From contig NZ_FPAG01000002.1 in NCBI RefSeq assembly GCF_900116365.1, positions 501,555-565,554 of the forward strand: 64,000 nucleotides of DNA. The letters run 5' to 3'. Below the pieces are notes generated by a model. The model saw only the letters and a program-made list of their open reading frames with translations, searched no databases and was not told the origin of the DNA. Positions 36,047-44,309 of this stretch are shown one piece after another. A program made the position numbers and the translations under genes. This stretch comes from Zhouia amylolytica. Lineage in GTDB: Bacteria > Bacteroidota > Bacteroidia > Flavobacteriales > Flavobacteriaceae. The stretch's first letter is position 1. Each line of letters starts with the position of its first letter.

Positions 36047-36608
36047 GCTTTTTTGAAATAAAGTTTATGAAATATAGGTAATAGTAATTAAACATAAAAT
36101 TTTATTGCCCTACGACCGATTTTGAAGAATATACAGTTTAAAATTTACGATGAAGTTATTATAGAAGGAGTAGAATAATACCCATTTAGGGAGCTTAATT
36201 GCTAAGACCGGTCAACCAAAACAAATCTTAAAAAACCATTATGTATTTAACTCATAGATTATAAACACTGCTCCCTAAAGGTATTAATCATTTTAATTTA
36301 AATTTCTTGCTGTTCCAAAAATAGTGCGCAAGCCCTAATTATGCAAAATAATTTACATTTTTTTTATATTTTAGTTAAATATCAAGTTTAATTATTGAAT
36401 ATTACGTGTTTTATTGATGAAAATTAATTTTAATTTAGCTGTAGTGTTTTGTGAGAAAGCATTAGATGCAATGTGTAATTAACAGAGTAGTTTTTACATG
36501 AAATGGGTGTAAAAATTTAAGAAACTAAGTGTTAATTTTTTCGCATATTTGTAAATCTATTTTTTCTATAGAGTTTTAGGTTCAAACATTTTGATAAAAA
36601 AAGAATTC
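36047..36608. other. 562-base gene-free gap
   Basis: Very AT-rich DNA between divergently transcribed acyltransferase and TetR genes. I found no convincing ORF, RNA gene or TAnnTTTG promoter box. GTAATTAACA at about 36476-36485 resembles the half-sites before rprX. The rest shows nothing I recognise. Confidence 0.5.
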
Positions 36609-37274
36609 ATGAAGACAAGTTCAGTGTCTAATAAAAAATCAGATAAAATAAGTACCAAACAACGCATAATTAATTATGCGATTGAAATGTTTAATACAAA
36701 TGGAGTACAAAACGTTACTAGTCGTCATATAGCCGCAGAAATGGGAATCAGTCATGGTAATTTGGATTATCATTACAATACTAAAGAAGACCTTCTGTTA
36801 GCGATCTATAAGCAAATGAGAGAAGAAATGTCGGAATCTTATTTGATAAAAGAATCATATTCAAGTTCAATAGAACACCTACATAGGCTTTTAATACATT
36901 TGGCACACTTCCATTTAAAATATAAATTCTTTCATTTAGACCTTCTGGAAATCCATCGTTCTTATCCGAGAATAAATGAGATCTTACAAGAAAATTTAAG
37001 ATTGAGAAGAGATCAAATGTTAGCTTTATTTGAAAAGTTTATTGATGAGAAGTATATCATAGGAGAATCTTCAGATGAATATATTCGTTTGAGACATACG
37101 ATTCGGATTGTTATTACCTTTTGGTTGATACAGCAGGAGGTATTAACGAGTTTTAAATTTCAAAAAGAAGGAGAAATGGTTAAACATATATGGGAGTTAC
37201 TGATGCCATATATGACAGATTTGGGTAAAGAAGAATTTGAACGAGTTACTCAAAGGTTTTCATTTTCCAGTTAA
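36609..37274 (+). CDS. TetR/AcrR family transcriptional regulator
   Basis: The 221-residue protein has a TetR DNA-binding domain at about residues 14-65 (ISTKQRIINYAIEMFNTNG, then SRHIAAEMGISHGNLDYHYNTKEDLL). Its C-terminal domain is helical and rich in aromatic residues. I use the ATG at 36609, since a TTG at 36591 would add six residues. HGNLDYHY replaces the common KGALYYHF recognition helix, so the DNA target is likely unusual. No inverted operator pair comparable to the other TetR locus was seen. The target genes are unknown, and the proline operon lies 293 bases downstream. Confidence 0.85.
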   Translation: MKTSSVSNKKSDKISTKQRIINYAIEMFNTNGVQNVTSRHIAAEMGISHGNLDYHYNTKEDLLLAIYKQMREEMSESYLIKESYSSSIEHLHRLLIHLAHFHLKYKFFHLDLLEIHRSYPRINEILQENLRLRRDQMLALFEKFIDEKYIIGESSDEYIRLRHTIRIVITFWLIQQEVLTSFKFQKEGEMVKHIWELLMPYMTDLGKEEFERVTQRFSFSS

Positions 37275-37312
37275 AATGCTTAAATTATAGAAGTTATTTA
37301 ACGAGCTATCAA

Positions 37313-37370
37313 GTCATGACAGTCATGTCTTTGAACTGTCATAACTGCATTTTTATGTCTAAATGTCAGT
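37313..37370. promoter_or_regulatory. Cluster of TGTC/GACA elements before proC
   Basis: The palindrome GTCATGAC (37313-37320) overlaps an inverted repeat ATGACAGT / ACTGTCAT (37316-37323 and 37335-37342, 11-base spacer), and further TGTC motifs follow to about 37370. It could be an operator for the proline operon or a terminator-like stem after tetR, but no T tract follows it. Confidence 0.35.
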
Positions 37371-37526
37371 CGGGCTAAAATTTTGTAAAAAATTATTTTG
37401 AGAATATTGAAATTATAGCTTTCTATTGTTGAGGATATACAAAAAATATTGTTTTATGATTGAGAAATATTGATTTCTCGGAAATTAAAAAAATAATTTG
37501 GCACCCTCGCATAGTCCTTGCGGCAT

Positions 37527-37553
37527 GTTAGTTAACTAAAAAAGTTAATTAAC
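37527..37553 (+). promoter_or_regulatory. Paired palindromes just before proC
   Basis: GTTAGTTAAC (37527-37536) and GTTAATTAAC (37544-37553) lie 17 bases apart, start to start, and end 14 bases before the proC ATG. The same GTTAATTAAC occurs before rprX. Binding by a shared regulator is inference. Confidence 0.35.
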
Positions 37554-37567
37554 TATAAATTAAAAAC

Positions 37568-38368
37568 ATGAAAGTTTTAGTAATTGGAGCCGGTAATATG
37601 GGGCTCACGTATTCTGAAGGAATGTCTAATTCTCCATTTTTGGGTAAGCATAAGCTCAGAATATTTGATACCGATCCAGAAAAAATTACTGCCCTAAAAA
37701 AGAATCCAAAGTATAAGGTTTACGAAAATCTCGAAGAACCGCTTAAAGATAGCGACGTCATTTTTATTGCAGTTAAGCCCTATCACGCAGATGATCTTTT
37801 CGATAAAATGAAACCTCTCATTAATGAAGAGCAAATTTTCGTGTCATTAATGGCGGGTGTAACCATAGAATCTATTCAAAATGGTTTAGGTATTTTAAAA
37901 GTGGTTAGAACGATGCCAAATCTACCTGCGCAGGTAGGGATGGGCGTTACCTCTTATACTGAGTCCGAAGGAGTGTCAAGGCTAGAGTTATTAGCAGTTC
38001 GTAATTTATTAGATACAACAGGAGAGTCGATTCATGTTGATACAGAACGTGATATTGATGCTTCAACAGGAATATCGGGTAGTGGTCCTGCCTACGTCTT
38101 CTATTTTATGCAGTCTATGTTGGAAGCTGCTCAAAAAATGGGATTTTCAGATCACGATTCAAAAGTGCTTGTTAGTAATACTTTTGAAGGTGCAGTTAAA
38201 TTATTCAACGAGTCAGATCTTTCGCCAGAATCATGGATGAACAGGGTTGCTTCTAAAGGAGGTACCACTCGTGCGGCTTTAGACTCGATGGAGGATAACA
38301 ACGTGAAAGAGTTAATAAAAGAAGCTGCATATGCTGCATTTAACAGAGCTGTTGAACTTGGAAAATAG
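37568..38368 (+). CDS. proC: Pyrroline-5-carboxylate reductase
   Basis: ProC reduces pyrroline-5-carboxylate to proline with NAD(P)H. The 266-residue protein has the N-terminal Rossmann motif VIGAGNMGLTYSEGM and the middle signature VVRTMPNLPAQVGMG. The C-terminal family signature includes SGSGPAYVFYFMQSM and ASKGGTTRAALDSM. The length is normal. It is the first gene of proC-proB-proA, with 20 bases to proB. Confidence 0.95.
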   Translation: MKVLVIGAGNMGLTYSEGMSNSPFLGKHKLRIFDTDPEKITALKKNPKYKVYENLEEPLKDSDVIFIAVKPYHADDLFDKMKPLINEEQIFVSLMAGVTIESIQNGLGILKVVRTMPNLPAQVGMGVTSYTESEGVSRLELLAVRNLLDTTGESIHVDTERDIDASTGISGSGPAYVFYFMQSMLEAAQKMGFSDHDSKVLVSNTFEGAVKLFNESDLSPESWMNRVASKGGTTRAALDSMEDNNVKELIKEAAYAAFNRAVELGK

Positions 38369-38388
38369 TATGAACCTATATTAAAATT

Positions 38389-39162
38389 ATGGATGATTTA
38401 AAAAGAGTTGTGGTAAAGGTTGGTACTAATGTATTAACCAATAAAGACAACCGCATTTTACAGCCAATTTTAAAAGAGCTAGTGCGACAGATAAGTGTTT
38501 TATATGAGCGTGATATCATGACAATCTTAGTGTCTTCTGGTTCGTCGATAGCAGGACAGGAAATCCTTGGGCATTCGGATATAGAAGATCCATCTACAAG
38601 AAGACAAGTTTTTTCTGCTGTTGGTCAACCCCGAATGATGCGACATTATTATGGGTTGTTCCATGATTATGGAATGCGTTGTGCTCAGGTTTTAGCGACC
38701 AAACGCGATTTTGCCCCAGGAAGACACCGTGAGAATATGATCAATTGTTATGAAGGATTGTTGTCGGAGGGAGTTATTCCGGTTGCGAATGAAGATGATG
38801 CCGTTTCATTATCAATGTCTATGTTTTCTGATAATGATGAATTAGCCAGTTTGGTTGCTGAGCTTACCAATGCGGATATGCTCATAATTCTGACAGATAT
38901 TGACGGTCTGTATACAGGGCATCCAGATGATGATGATTCCGAAAAAATTGATGAAGTTAAAGTTGATGAGAATGTTGAAAAGTATGTTCAGGAATCTGAA
39001 AAGGGCGAAGGTGAAGGCCGCGGAGGTATGGAGTCAAAATTAAAGATAGCAAAAGGTGCTGCCGGCAAAGACATACCTACATTTATAGCAAATGGTAAAC
39101 GCGAAAATGTAATAGTAGATATTATAGACGGAAAAGAAGTCGGTACAAAGTTTATTTCTTAA
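38389..39162 (+). CDS. proB: Glutamate 5-kinase
   Basis: ProB phosphorylates glutamate, the committed step of proline synthesis, and is normally inhibited by proline. The 257 residues form the amino acid kinase domain alone: VVVKVGTNVLTNKD, LVSSGSSIAGQEILG, NENDAV-like ANEDDAVSL and GRGGMESKLKIAKGA. The C-terminal PUA domain of E. coli ProB is absent, as in many other bacteria. It lies between proC and proA, 20 and 16 bases away, so the complete proline pathway from glutamate is in one operon. Confidence 0.95.
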   Translation: MDDLKRVVVKVGTNVLTNKDNRILQPILKELVRQISVLYERDIMTILVSSGSSIAGQEILGHSDIEDPSTRRQVFSAVGQPRMMRHYYGLFHDYGMRCAQVLATKRDFAPGRHRENMINCYEGLLSEGVIPVANEDDAVSLSMSMFSDNDELASLVAELTNADMLIILTDIDGLYTGHPDDDDSEKIDEVKVDENVEKYVQESEKGEGEGRGGMESKLKIAKGAAGKDIPTFIANGKRENVIVDIIDGKEVGTKFIS

Positions 39163-39178
39163 AAATAAAATTAAATTC

Positions 39179-40378
39179 ATGGAACTTTTAAATTCAGAAT
39201 TAAAAAATAAAGTACTTGACTCAATGATGAAGATTATTGATCGAGAACGAGAGAACATCATTAATGAGAATAAAAAAGATTTAGAAGCATTTGATCGTGA
39301 TGATCAGGCTTTATATGATCGATTAGTCGTTAATGAGGCTAAGGTAGATGGGATGATTCAAGCCATTAAAGAGGTGAAAGATCAAGAAGACCCTGTGGGT
39401 CAGCTAAAATCGGAAATTGTTTTGGATAGTGGTTTGAAAGTTACAAATAGAACGGCTCCATTTGGTACCATTATGATCATATATGAATCAAGACCAGATG
39501 TAACGATAGAGGCGGCTGTTTTAGCTTTTAAAGCGAATAATAAAATCTTCTTAAAAGGAGGGAAAGAGGCATATAATAGTAATGTAATACTTGAAAAATG
39601 CTGGCATGAGGCCCTGGAGGTTAATGGGCTTTCAAGAGACTGGATTACTTTATTACATATTAATAGGCAAGAGACTCAGGAGTTCTTAAAAAATCCACCA
39701 GAGCAATTGGATTTGATTGTTCCTCGCGGCGGTGAACGACTGATACAGTTTGTGAAAGAGCATTCGACTTGTGCAGTTTTAGTAAGTGGTCGGGGAAATA
39801 ATTTCTTATATGTCTCTGAGGATGCAGATTGGGAAAAAACTCTTAAAGTCATTGTGAATGCAAAAACCGACAAAATCTCTGGATGTAATGCTTTAGATAA
39901 GGTGCTTATCAATAAGCATATTCCCAATTATGAGGCTAAGGTGAAAGCGTTAGAAGAGGTTTTAAAAGCTGTTAATGTAGATATTTTAGTAGATTCATCG
40001 ATCAAGGGTATTCTTAGTGATGCTACTGAAATTCCTGAGGAAAATACCTGGTATGAAGAATTTCTGGCACTTAAGATAGTTTTAGCTGAAGTGGATAGTT
40101 TAGATCAGGCCATTGAAATGATTAATAAATATTCCGGAGGTCATTCAGCATCCATTTTAACCGAAGATAAAGTTAAGGCACAGAAATTTATGGAACAAGT
40201 AGACAGTGCTGCTGTTTATCACAATGCATCTACCCGATTTACCGATGGAGGACAGATGGGTGTAGGAGCAGAGCTGGCAATCAGTACAGATAAATTACAT
40301 CACCGTGGACCTCTTGGTTTAAAACAATTAGTAACTAATAAATATTATGTTTTTGGTGATGGTCATGTAAGGGTTTAA
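39179..40378 (+). CDS. proA: Gamma-glutamyl phosphate reductase
   Basis: ProA reduces gamma-glutamyl phosphate to glutamate semialdehyde with NADPH. The 399-residue protein belongs to the aldehyde dehydrogenase superfamily, with APFGTIMIIYESRPDVTIEA and the catalytic Cys in KISGCNALDKVLI. The C-terminal signature RFTDGGQMGVGAELAIS is present. The length is normal. It completes the proC-proB-proA operon and is followed by a strong terminator. Confidence 0.95.
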   Translation: MELLNSELKNKVLDSMMKIIDRERENIINENKKDLEAFDRDDQALYDRLVVNEAKVDGMIQAIKEVKDQEDPVGQLKSEIVLDSGLKVTNRTAPFGTIMIIYESRPDVTIEAAVLAFKANNKIFLKGGKEAYNSNVILEKCWHEALEVNGLSRDWITLLHINRQETQEFLKNPPEQLDLIVPRGGERLIQFVKEHSTCAVLVSGRGNNFLYVSEDADWEKTLKVIVNAKTDKISGCNALDKVLINKHIPNYEAKVKALEEVLKAVNVDILVDSSIKGILSDATEIPEENTWYEEFLALKIVLAEVDSLDQAIEMINKYSGGHSASILTEDKVKAQKFMEQVDSAAVYHNASTRFTDGGQMGVGAELAISTDKLHHRGPLGLKQLVTNKYYVFGDGHVRV

Positions 40379-40408
40379 ACAAGACTCTTATACCTGTTTA
40401 TATAATGA

Positions 40409-40440
40409 AAAACCCTCATGATTTCATGAGGGTTTTATTA
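40409..40440. terminator. Bidirectional terminator after proA
   Basis: AAAACCCTCATGA (40409-40421) pairs perfectly over 13 bases with TCATGAGGGTTTT (40424-40436), between proA and the convergent lipoprotein gene. Confidence 0.9.
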
Positions 40441-40452
40441 TTTTGTGATTTG

Positions 40453-41304
40453 TTATATAGAAAGATCAAAGTAGATAGAACTAGCTTTATTTTCATCAGT
40501 GATTTCTTCCCCTTTAATTATCTCATTGTTAGGATTGAGTACTTTCAGATTTACTTTCCAGTACCCCGTCATTGTTAATGAAAGTTTACCATTATATAAT
40601 TTTGATTTGGCATTGAAAGTGAGGTTTTCATTATTTGGCGAACTGTGGTTATCCATACCAGGCATTCTAGGATCAATTGCAATGGTGTAGTTTTCTACAA
40701 TCGAAAAGGTCATCATGTTTTCCATTTTGTACAGTACCGCTCCAAAGTCATTTATACTTACATTAAGTTCTGAGGGTACCATTGCTAAAACATATTTGCT
40801 TTCATCGTTACCCTTAAATACGTTAACAACTCTATATTCGTCTTCATTGTTGACGACATTGATGTTTTGGGTGATGGAATATGCCTCTCCGTTAATTTCA
40901 AAATCAACTTTTAAACTCCAATACTCTTCGATATTTCCAGGCATTTGGAACACTATAAAACCTTTAAATACTGAAGAAATTTCGGTTTCAGTAATTTGAG
41001 ATTTAGGACAAGAATGTTGCATCTCAGTCATATGCATTACCGGAGTCCAATTCACACTTGCATTTTCAACATAGTCTTCAGAATTTTTATTCTTAATTCG
41101 CATGGTAAGTTCGTTGTAACCCACGTAAAATTGATCAGTTGCGGAATATATTTCTATTTGATATAGATCATCTTCAATAACATCTACTAAGTTTAGATTG
41201 GCAACCGGATCGATAATTTCTTCTGGAGTATCATCACTTGATGAACAAGCAGTTAATGTAATTGTAAGTATTAGAGCTGTAAAAATGTTTTTTATATTTT
41301 TCAT
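40453..41304 (-). CDS. Lipoprotein with Met/His/Cys cluster, YtkA-like, copper-locus partner
   Basis: The 283-residue protein begins with a lipoprotein signal (LILTITLTAC, Cys20, then SSSDD), so it is surface or periplasm anchored. Residues 90-99 read MHMTEMQHSC, grouping two His, three Met and a Cys as in copper sites. A second His/Met-containing stretch (RMPGMDNH) lies near residue 220. Two repeated beta domains resemble the YtkA-like family. It starts 15 bases after a TonB receptor gene with OprC-type copper motifs, so a role in binding or handing on copper is probable but inferred. Confidence 0.75.
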   Translation of the reverse strand: MKNIKNIFTALILTITLTACSSSDDTPEEIIDPVANLNLVDVIEDDLYQIEIYSATDQFYVGYNELTMRIKNKNSEDYVENASVNWTPVMHMTEMQHSCPKSQITETEISSVFKGFIVFQMPGNIEEYWSLKVDFEINGEAYSITQNINVVNNEDEYRVVNVFKGNDESKYVLAMVPSELNVSINDFGAVLYKMENMMTFSIVENYTIAIDPRMPGMDNHSSPNNENLTFNAKSKLYNGKLSLTMTGYWKVNLKVLNPNNEIIKGEEITDENKASSIYFDLSI

Positions 41305-41319
41305 TGTTGTTATGTTTAG

Positions 41320-43389
41320 TTATTGAATTGTATATGATAAGGTCAAAAAGAAATTACGTCCCATTCTCGGGATATTTTTCCAATCGGTATAAGTTGAATA
41401 ATTAGCGTCAAAAATATTTTCCACTCCAGCCTTTACATAGAAGTCATCATTGGCTATATAAAATTGCTTTCCAACGGAAGCTGATAAAATGGTGTAGGCA
41501 TTTGTCTGATCTTCTCCATATAATGAATTGTAATGCGATTGTTTGACTGCACCATTACAGCTCACATTAGCTGAAAATTTATGCTGATTGAAAGTGATCT
41601 GACCTCGATATTGAATCGGACTTATAAGCGGTAGATTTTCATTATCCTGATCAACTCCCCGCTGATATGAGATAAGTCCAGACCACTTAAAAACTTTATT
41701 GAATTCGTAGGAGGCATCTAGCAAAAGGTTTGTAATTCTTGCGCTTTCCAGACTGGTGTACACTTTAATTCCGTCTGCTCCTATAGTCATCGGACTTAGG
41801 GAAGTGTCTGGTACTCCAATGATATAATCCTTTATCAAAAAGTAATTACCCTCTAAATGGGTTTTAAATGAGCTTTTTTCAAATCCTATTTTACCATTAA
41901 ATGCTGTTGATTTTTCATTTTTAAGTTCTGGATTTCCAACATAGTCATAATTATCAAAACTATTGTATAGGTAGAAACCGTATCCTTCAGACACCGAGGG
42001 AGGACGATCGCCATATGAACTTCCCAGGCTGAAATGAAAATTACCTAAGGCTTTATGAAGCTGTATTGAAAAACTTTTTAAGAATCGTGCCTGACTGTCT
42101 TCTATTTCGGGATAGAATATCTTAAGGCTATTCAGTCCAATCTCGTCTTTAACATTGCTGTTTTGGATGTCAATTCTCGTAGACACGATCAGCCTAGACC
42201 ATTCCAGTTCGATCTGATCTTTAACAAAGATACCTATATCCAAAGTTCGTATATCGGGCCAGGTAAGCATAAACATAGTGTCTTCGTTAGGGTTGTTAGG
42301 GTACATGGTCATTTCAGCCAATGATTTATTATAATATCCGTCTACTTTAAAGGTGAAATTATGACTGTCAAATCCCATACCTGCTGAAGAATAAAATCCG
42401 TATGTATTACTCCAACCGGGCATATCCATATGAATAGGCACCTCTGGGCGTTGGGTGTCGTCCATGACGTGTTTTATGTTGTTAAAGTATAGTTTGGTTT
42501 CCCAATCAGATAAACGGTTAAACAACAAATCTTGCTGAAAACTTAAGGAACCAATAATGCCGCGAGCTAATGAAACATCCATGGGCAATGCAGGGTAGCC
42601 TATGTCTCTGGCTTCGTCATATATAAATGAAGCAGACAATTGCTGTTGCTCATTCAGTTTGTAACCGCTGTTGATAGCGAGATTATATTTCTCATACTGG
42701 GAGAAAGGTATCTCTTCAGCATCGCCTGCCTTATAATCATCAGCTATACGGTATACCAAGTCTGTATTTATAAAAAATTCGTTGTTTGAATAACTGGCTT
42801 TACCTCCAAGGACATAAAGGTTGTTATTCGATTCAAATCCGCTATCAAATAAACCTTTCCAGCCTTGATTTTTGAACCCTTCTTTGTCCAGGTTTAAATT
42901 GATTCCTCCGCCAATGGTATTTCCGTATACAGCACCTTGCTGACCCGATCCTATTTCAATTTTAGATAGGTTTGATACATCCACATAAGATGTAACGGGA
43001 TCCATTTTATCGGTACAGGCTCCGAAAATTCGCATTCCATCAATTGTAACAGCCAGTCTTTCAGACGACATACCATTGAGCATAGGTTCCCATGCATATG
43101 CACCTCGCTTTATCATGTTTATTTTCTTCGCGCTTTCAAGGTATTCATCAAGAGATGAGAGGGGTTTTACTTCACTCTGGTAGTTTAAAGTATTATTCTT
43201 GAGGTTTTTAGATATTAATATAACCTCTTCTAAATTTATCGGCAGAATAAGTGTGTCCTTGTGTTCGGTTTGTTGAGCTATTAATTTAAAGTTGAATAAT
43301 AGGCATACGGCAATACCTGAACATAAAGCACCTTTTCTGGATGCTAAAAGGCCGTATAAGGCCTTATGCATCATTTTACAGATACTCAT
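41320..43389 (-). CDS. TonB-dependent outer membrane receptor, OprC/NosA-type (probable copper)
   Basis: The 689-residue protein has a long signal peptide (cleaved near residue 39, IAQQ), a TonB-box-like LEEVILISK (about 53-61) and a plug domain (about 70-170) with IEIGSGQQGAVYG and GGGINLNL. A 22-strand-type barrel runs to the C-terminal FFLTLSYTIQ. The plug reads DGMRIFGACTDKMDP with C125 and M129 in CxxxM spacing. The barrel has KHVMDD with H307 and M309 in HxM spacing. These match the copper-binding CxxxM-HxM site described for Pseudomonas OprC. Copper import is therefore the best reading. The gene lies between a Cys-rich small protein and a Met/His-rich lipoprotein. Confidence 0.85.
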   Translation of the reverse strand: MSICKMMHKALYGLLASRKGALCSGIAVCLLFNFKLIAQQTEHKDTLILPINLEEVILISKNLKNNTLNYQSEVKPLSSLDEYLESAKKINMIKRGAYAWEPMLNGMSSERLAVTIDGMRIFGACTDKMDPVTSYVDVSNLSKIEIGSGQQGAVYGNTIGGGINLNLDKEGFKNQGWKGLFDSGFESNNNLYVLGGKASYSNNEFFINTDLVYRIADDYKAGDAEEIPFSQYEKYNLAINSGYKLNEQQQLSASFIYDEARDIGYPALPMDVSLARGIIGSLSFQQDLLFNRLSDWETKLYFNNIKHVMDDTQRPEVPIHMDMPGWSNTYGFYSSAGMGFDSHNFTFKVDGYYNKSLAEMTMYPNNPNEDTMFMLTWPDIRTLDIGIFVKDQIELEWSRLIVSTRIDIQNSNVKDEIGLNSLKIFYPEIEDSQARFLKSFSIQLHKALGNFHFSLGSSYGDRPPSVSEGYGFYLYNSFDNYDYVGNPELKNEKSTAFNGKIGFEKSSFKTHLEGNYFLIKDYIIGVPDTSLSPMTIGADGIKVYTSLESARITNLLLDASYEFNKVFKWSGLISYQRGVDQDNENLPLISPIQYRGQITFNQHKFSANVSCNGAVKQSHYNSLYGEDQTNAYTILSASVGKQFYIANDDFYVKAGVENIFDANYSTYTDWKNIPRMGRNFFLTLSYTIQ

Positions 43390-43424
43390 ATAGTTGTATA
43401 AAAATGATTAATATAAAATACGTT

Positions 43425-43447
43425 GCAGATGAAGAGATTGCATCTGC
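43425..43447 (-). promoter_or_regulatory. Intercistronic hairpin in the probable copper operon
   Basis: GCAGATG and CATCTGC form a perfect seven-base stem with a nine-base loop between the Cys-rich gene and the TonB receptor gene. No long T tract follows. It may shape mRNA decay or translation of the receptor. Confidence 0.4.
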
Positions 43448-43459
43448 CTTAATAAGGTA

Positions 43460-43831
43460 TTAATACACTTTTGGGGGGTGTGGTATTGTGAAAGCAAATA
43501 AATTGGAAGTTACACTTTCATCATGCCCAAAAATAGGGGAGTGAAATTGTTTAGAGGTAAAAGTGTTGATAAAAGAAAACGTTTTAAAACAAATTATTTG
43601 AAATGTTTCAGTTTTTAGTTGTTTTCCCTCAAAAGGATTCTTATCCTGTTCGGTTGTTTCCTGAGCCAGCATTTTGCTCAAGTAGCACTTTCCGTCACAA
43701 TTAAGCTCTGGTTTATCTTTGTTTTCGCAAAGAACCTCACTAATGTACTTGTAGTTTATAATATAGTCTACTACAGGCCATAGTGGCTTAAACAAAGTAG
43801 AGATCGCTATGATTAGGATGAGGTATTTCAC
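43460..43831 (-). CDS. Small Cys-rich exported or membrane protein of the probable copper locus
   Basis: The 123-residue protein starts with a hydrophobic segment (YLILIIAISTLFKPLWPVVDYI) that could be a signal or anchor. It is followed by CENKDKPELNCDGKCYLSK with C35, C45 and C49. His residues recur near the C-terminus (FHSPIFGHDE, IPHPPKVY). The start is GTG at 43831. No function is established that I know of, but proteins with this CxNKxxPxxxCxGKCYL pattern often precede TonB receptors in Bacteroidota, as I recall. Metal binding is inferred from Cys/His content and the adjacent OprC-type receptor. Confidence 0.7.
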   Translation of the reverse strand: MKYLILIIAISTLFKPLWPVVDYIINYKYISEVLCENKDKPELNCDGKCYLSKMLAQETTEQDKNPFEGKQLKTETFQIICFKTFSFINTFTSKQFHSPIFGHDESVTSNLFAFTIPHPPKVY

Positions 43832-43866
43832 GGCTGTAAAATTAATTACTTGTCGCTTAAAACGAG

Positions 43867-43880
43867 ATGATAATTGTCAT
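43867..43880. promoter_or_regulatory. Operator-like dyad before the probable copper operon
   Basis: ATGATAATTGTCAT is an imperfect 14-base palindrome (one mismatch per arm), 36 bases upstream of the GTG of the first gene. It resembles half of a Fur-type box (TGATAAT). No TAnnTTTG box was found nearby, so the promoter is unresolved. Confidence 0.35.
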
Positions 43881-43917
43881 TTTAACTTTTTAAACTATAT
43901 TTTTTAGTGAGGTTCAT

Positions 43918-44307
43918 TTATTGAAAAATATCCTGGATTTCCTGAGGAATTCGCAAAGGTTTTTTCGTAGAAGCATTTATCAAGCACCAATTAGTTTCAG
44001 CTTTAACTAATAGTTTGTCAGTTTGGGAATTATACATTTCAACGATTCGAACCGATCTGACTCCTTCTGAGTTGGCTACATAGGTTTTGAGCTTGATTAT
44101 GTCATTGATCAGGGCTTCTCCCTTGTATTCTATATGGTGACTTAAAACCACCCAAAGGTATTTTTCTTGTAAAATTTTATCAGTAAGCGTAATCCAGTGT
44201 TCCTCTGCAATATCCTGAACCCATTGAACATAACGAACATTGTTTACGTGGTTCATAGAATCGAGGTCTTCCTTCCGAACGGTAATATGTTTTTCGTAGA
44301 TCTTCAA
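43918..44307 (-). CDS. Acyl-CoA thioesterase, hot-dog fold
   Basis: The 129-residue protein has the 4HBT motif RKEDLDSMNHVNNVRYVQWVQDIAEEHW, with Asp16 in the expected catalytic place, and hot-dog strands ending in AETNWCLINASTKKPLRIP. It should hydrolyse acyl-CoA thioesters, with unknown chain specificity. It is cytosolic. It starts 2 bases after the stop of the glutaminyl-peptide cyclotransferase gene and is probably cotranscribed with it. It is not part of the copper locus, which begins 86 bases downstream with its own leader. Confidence 0.85.
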   Translation of the reverse strand: MKIYEKHITVRKEDLDSMNHVNNVRYVQWVQDIAEEHWITLTDKILQEKYLWVVLSHHIEYKGEALINDIIKLKTYVANSEGVRSVRIVEMYNSQTDKLLVKAETNWCLINASTKKPLRIPQEIQDIFQ

Positions 44308-44309
44308 TA

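Noticed and set aside
37498..37530. TTTGGCACCC...TTGCGG before proC looked like a sigma-54 promoter
   Set aside because: The GG to GC distance is 18 bases (or 7 to the nearer GC) instead of the required 10.
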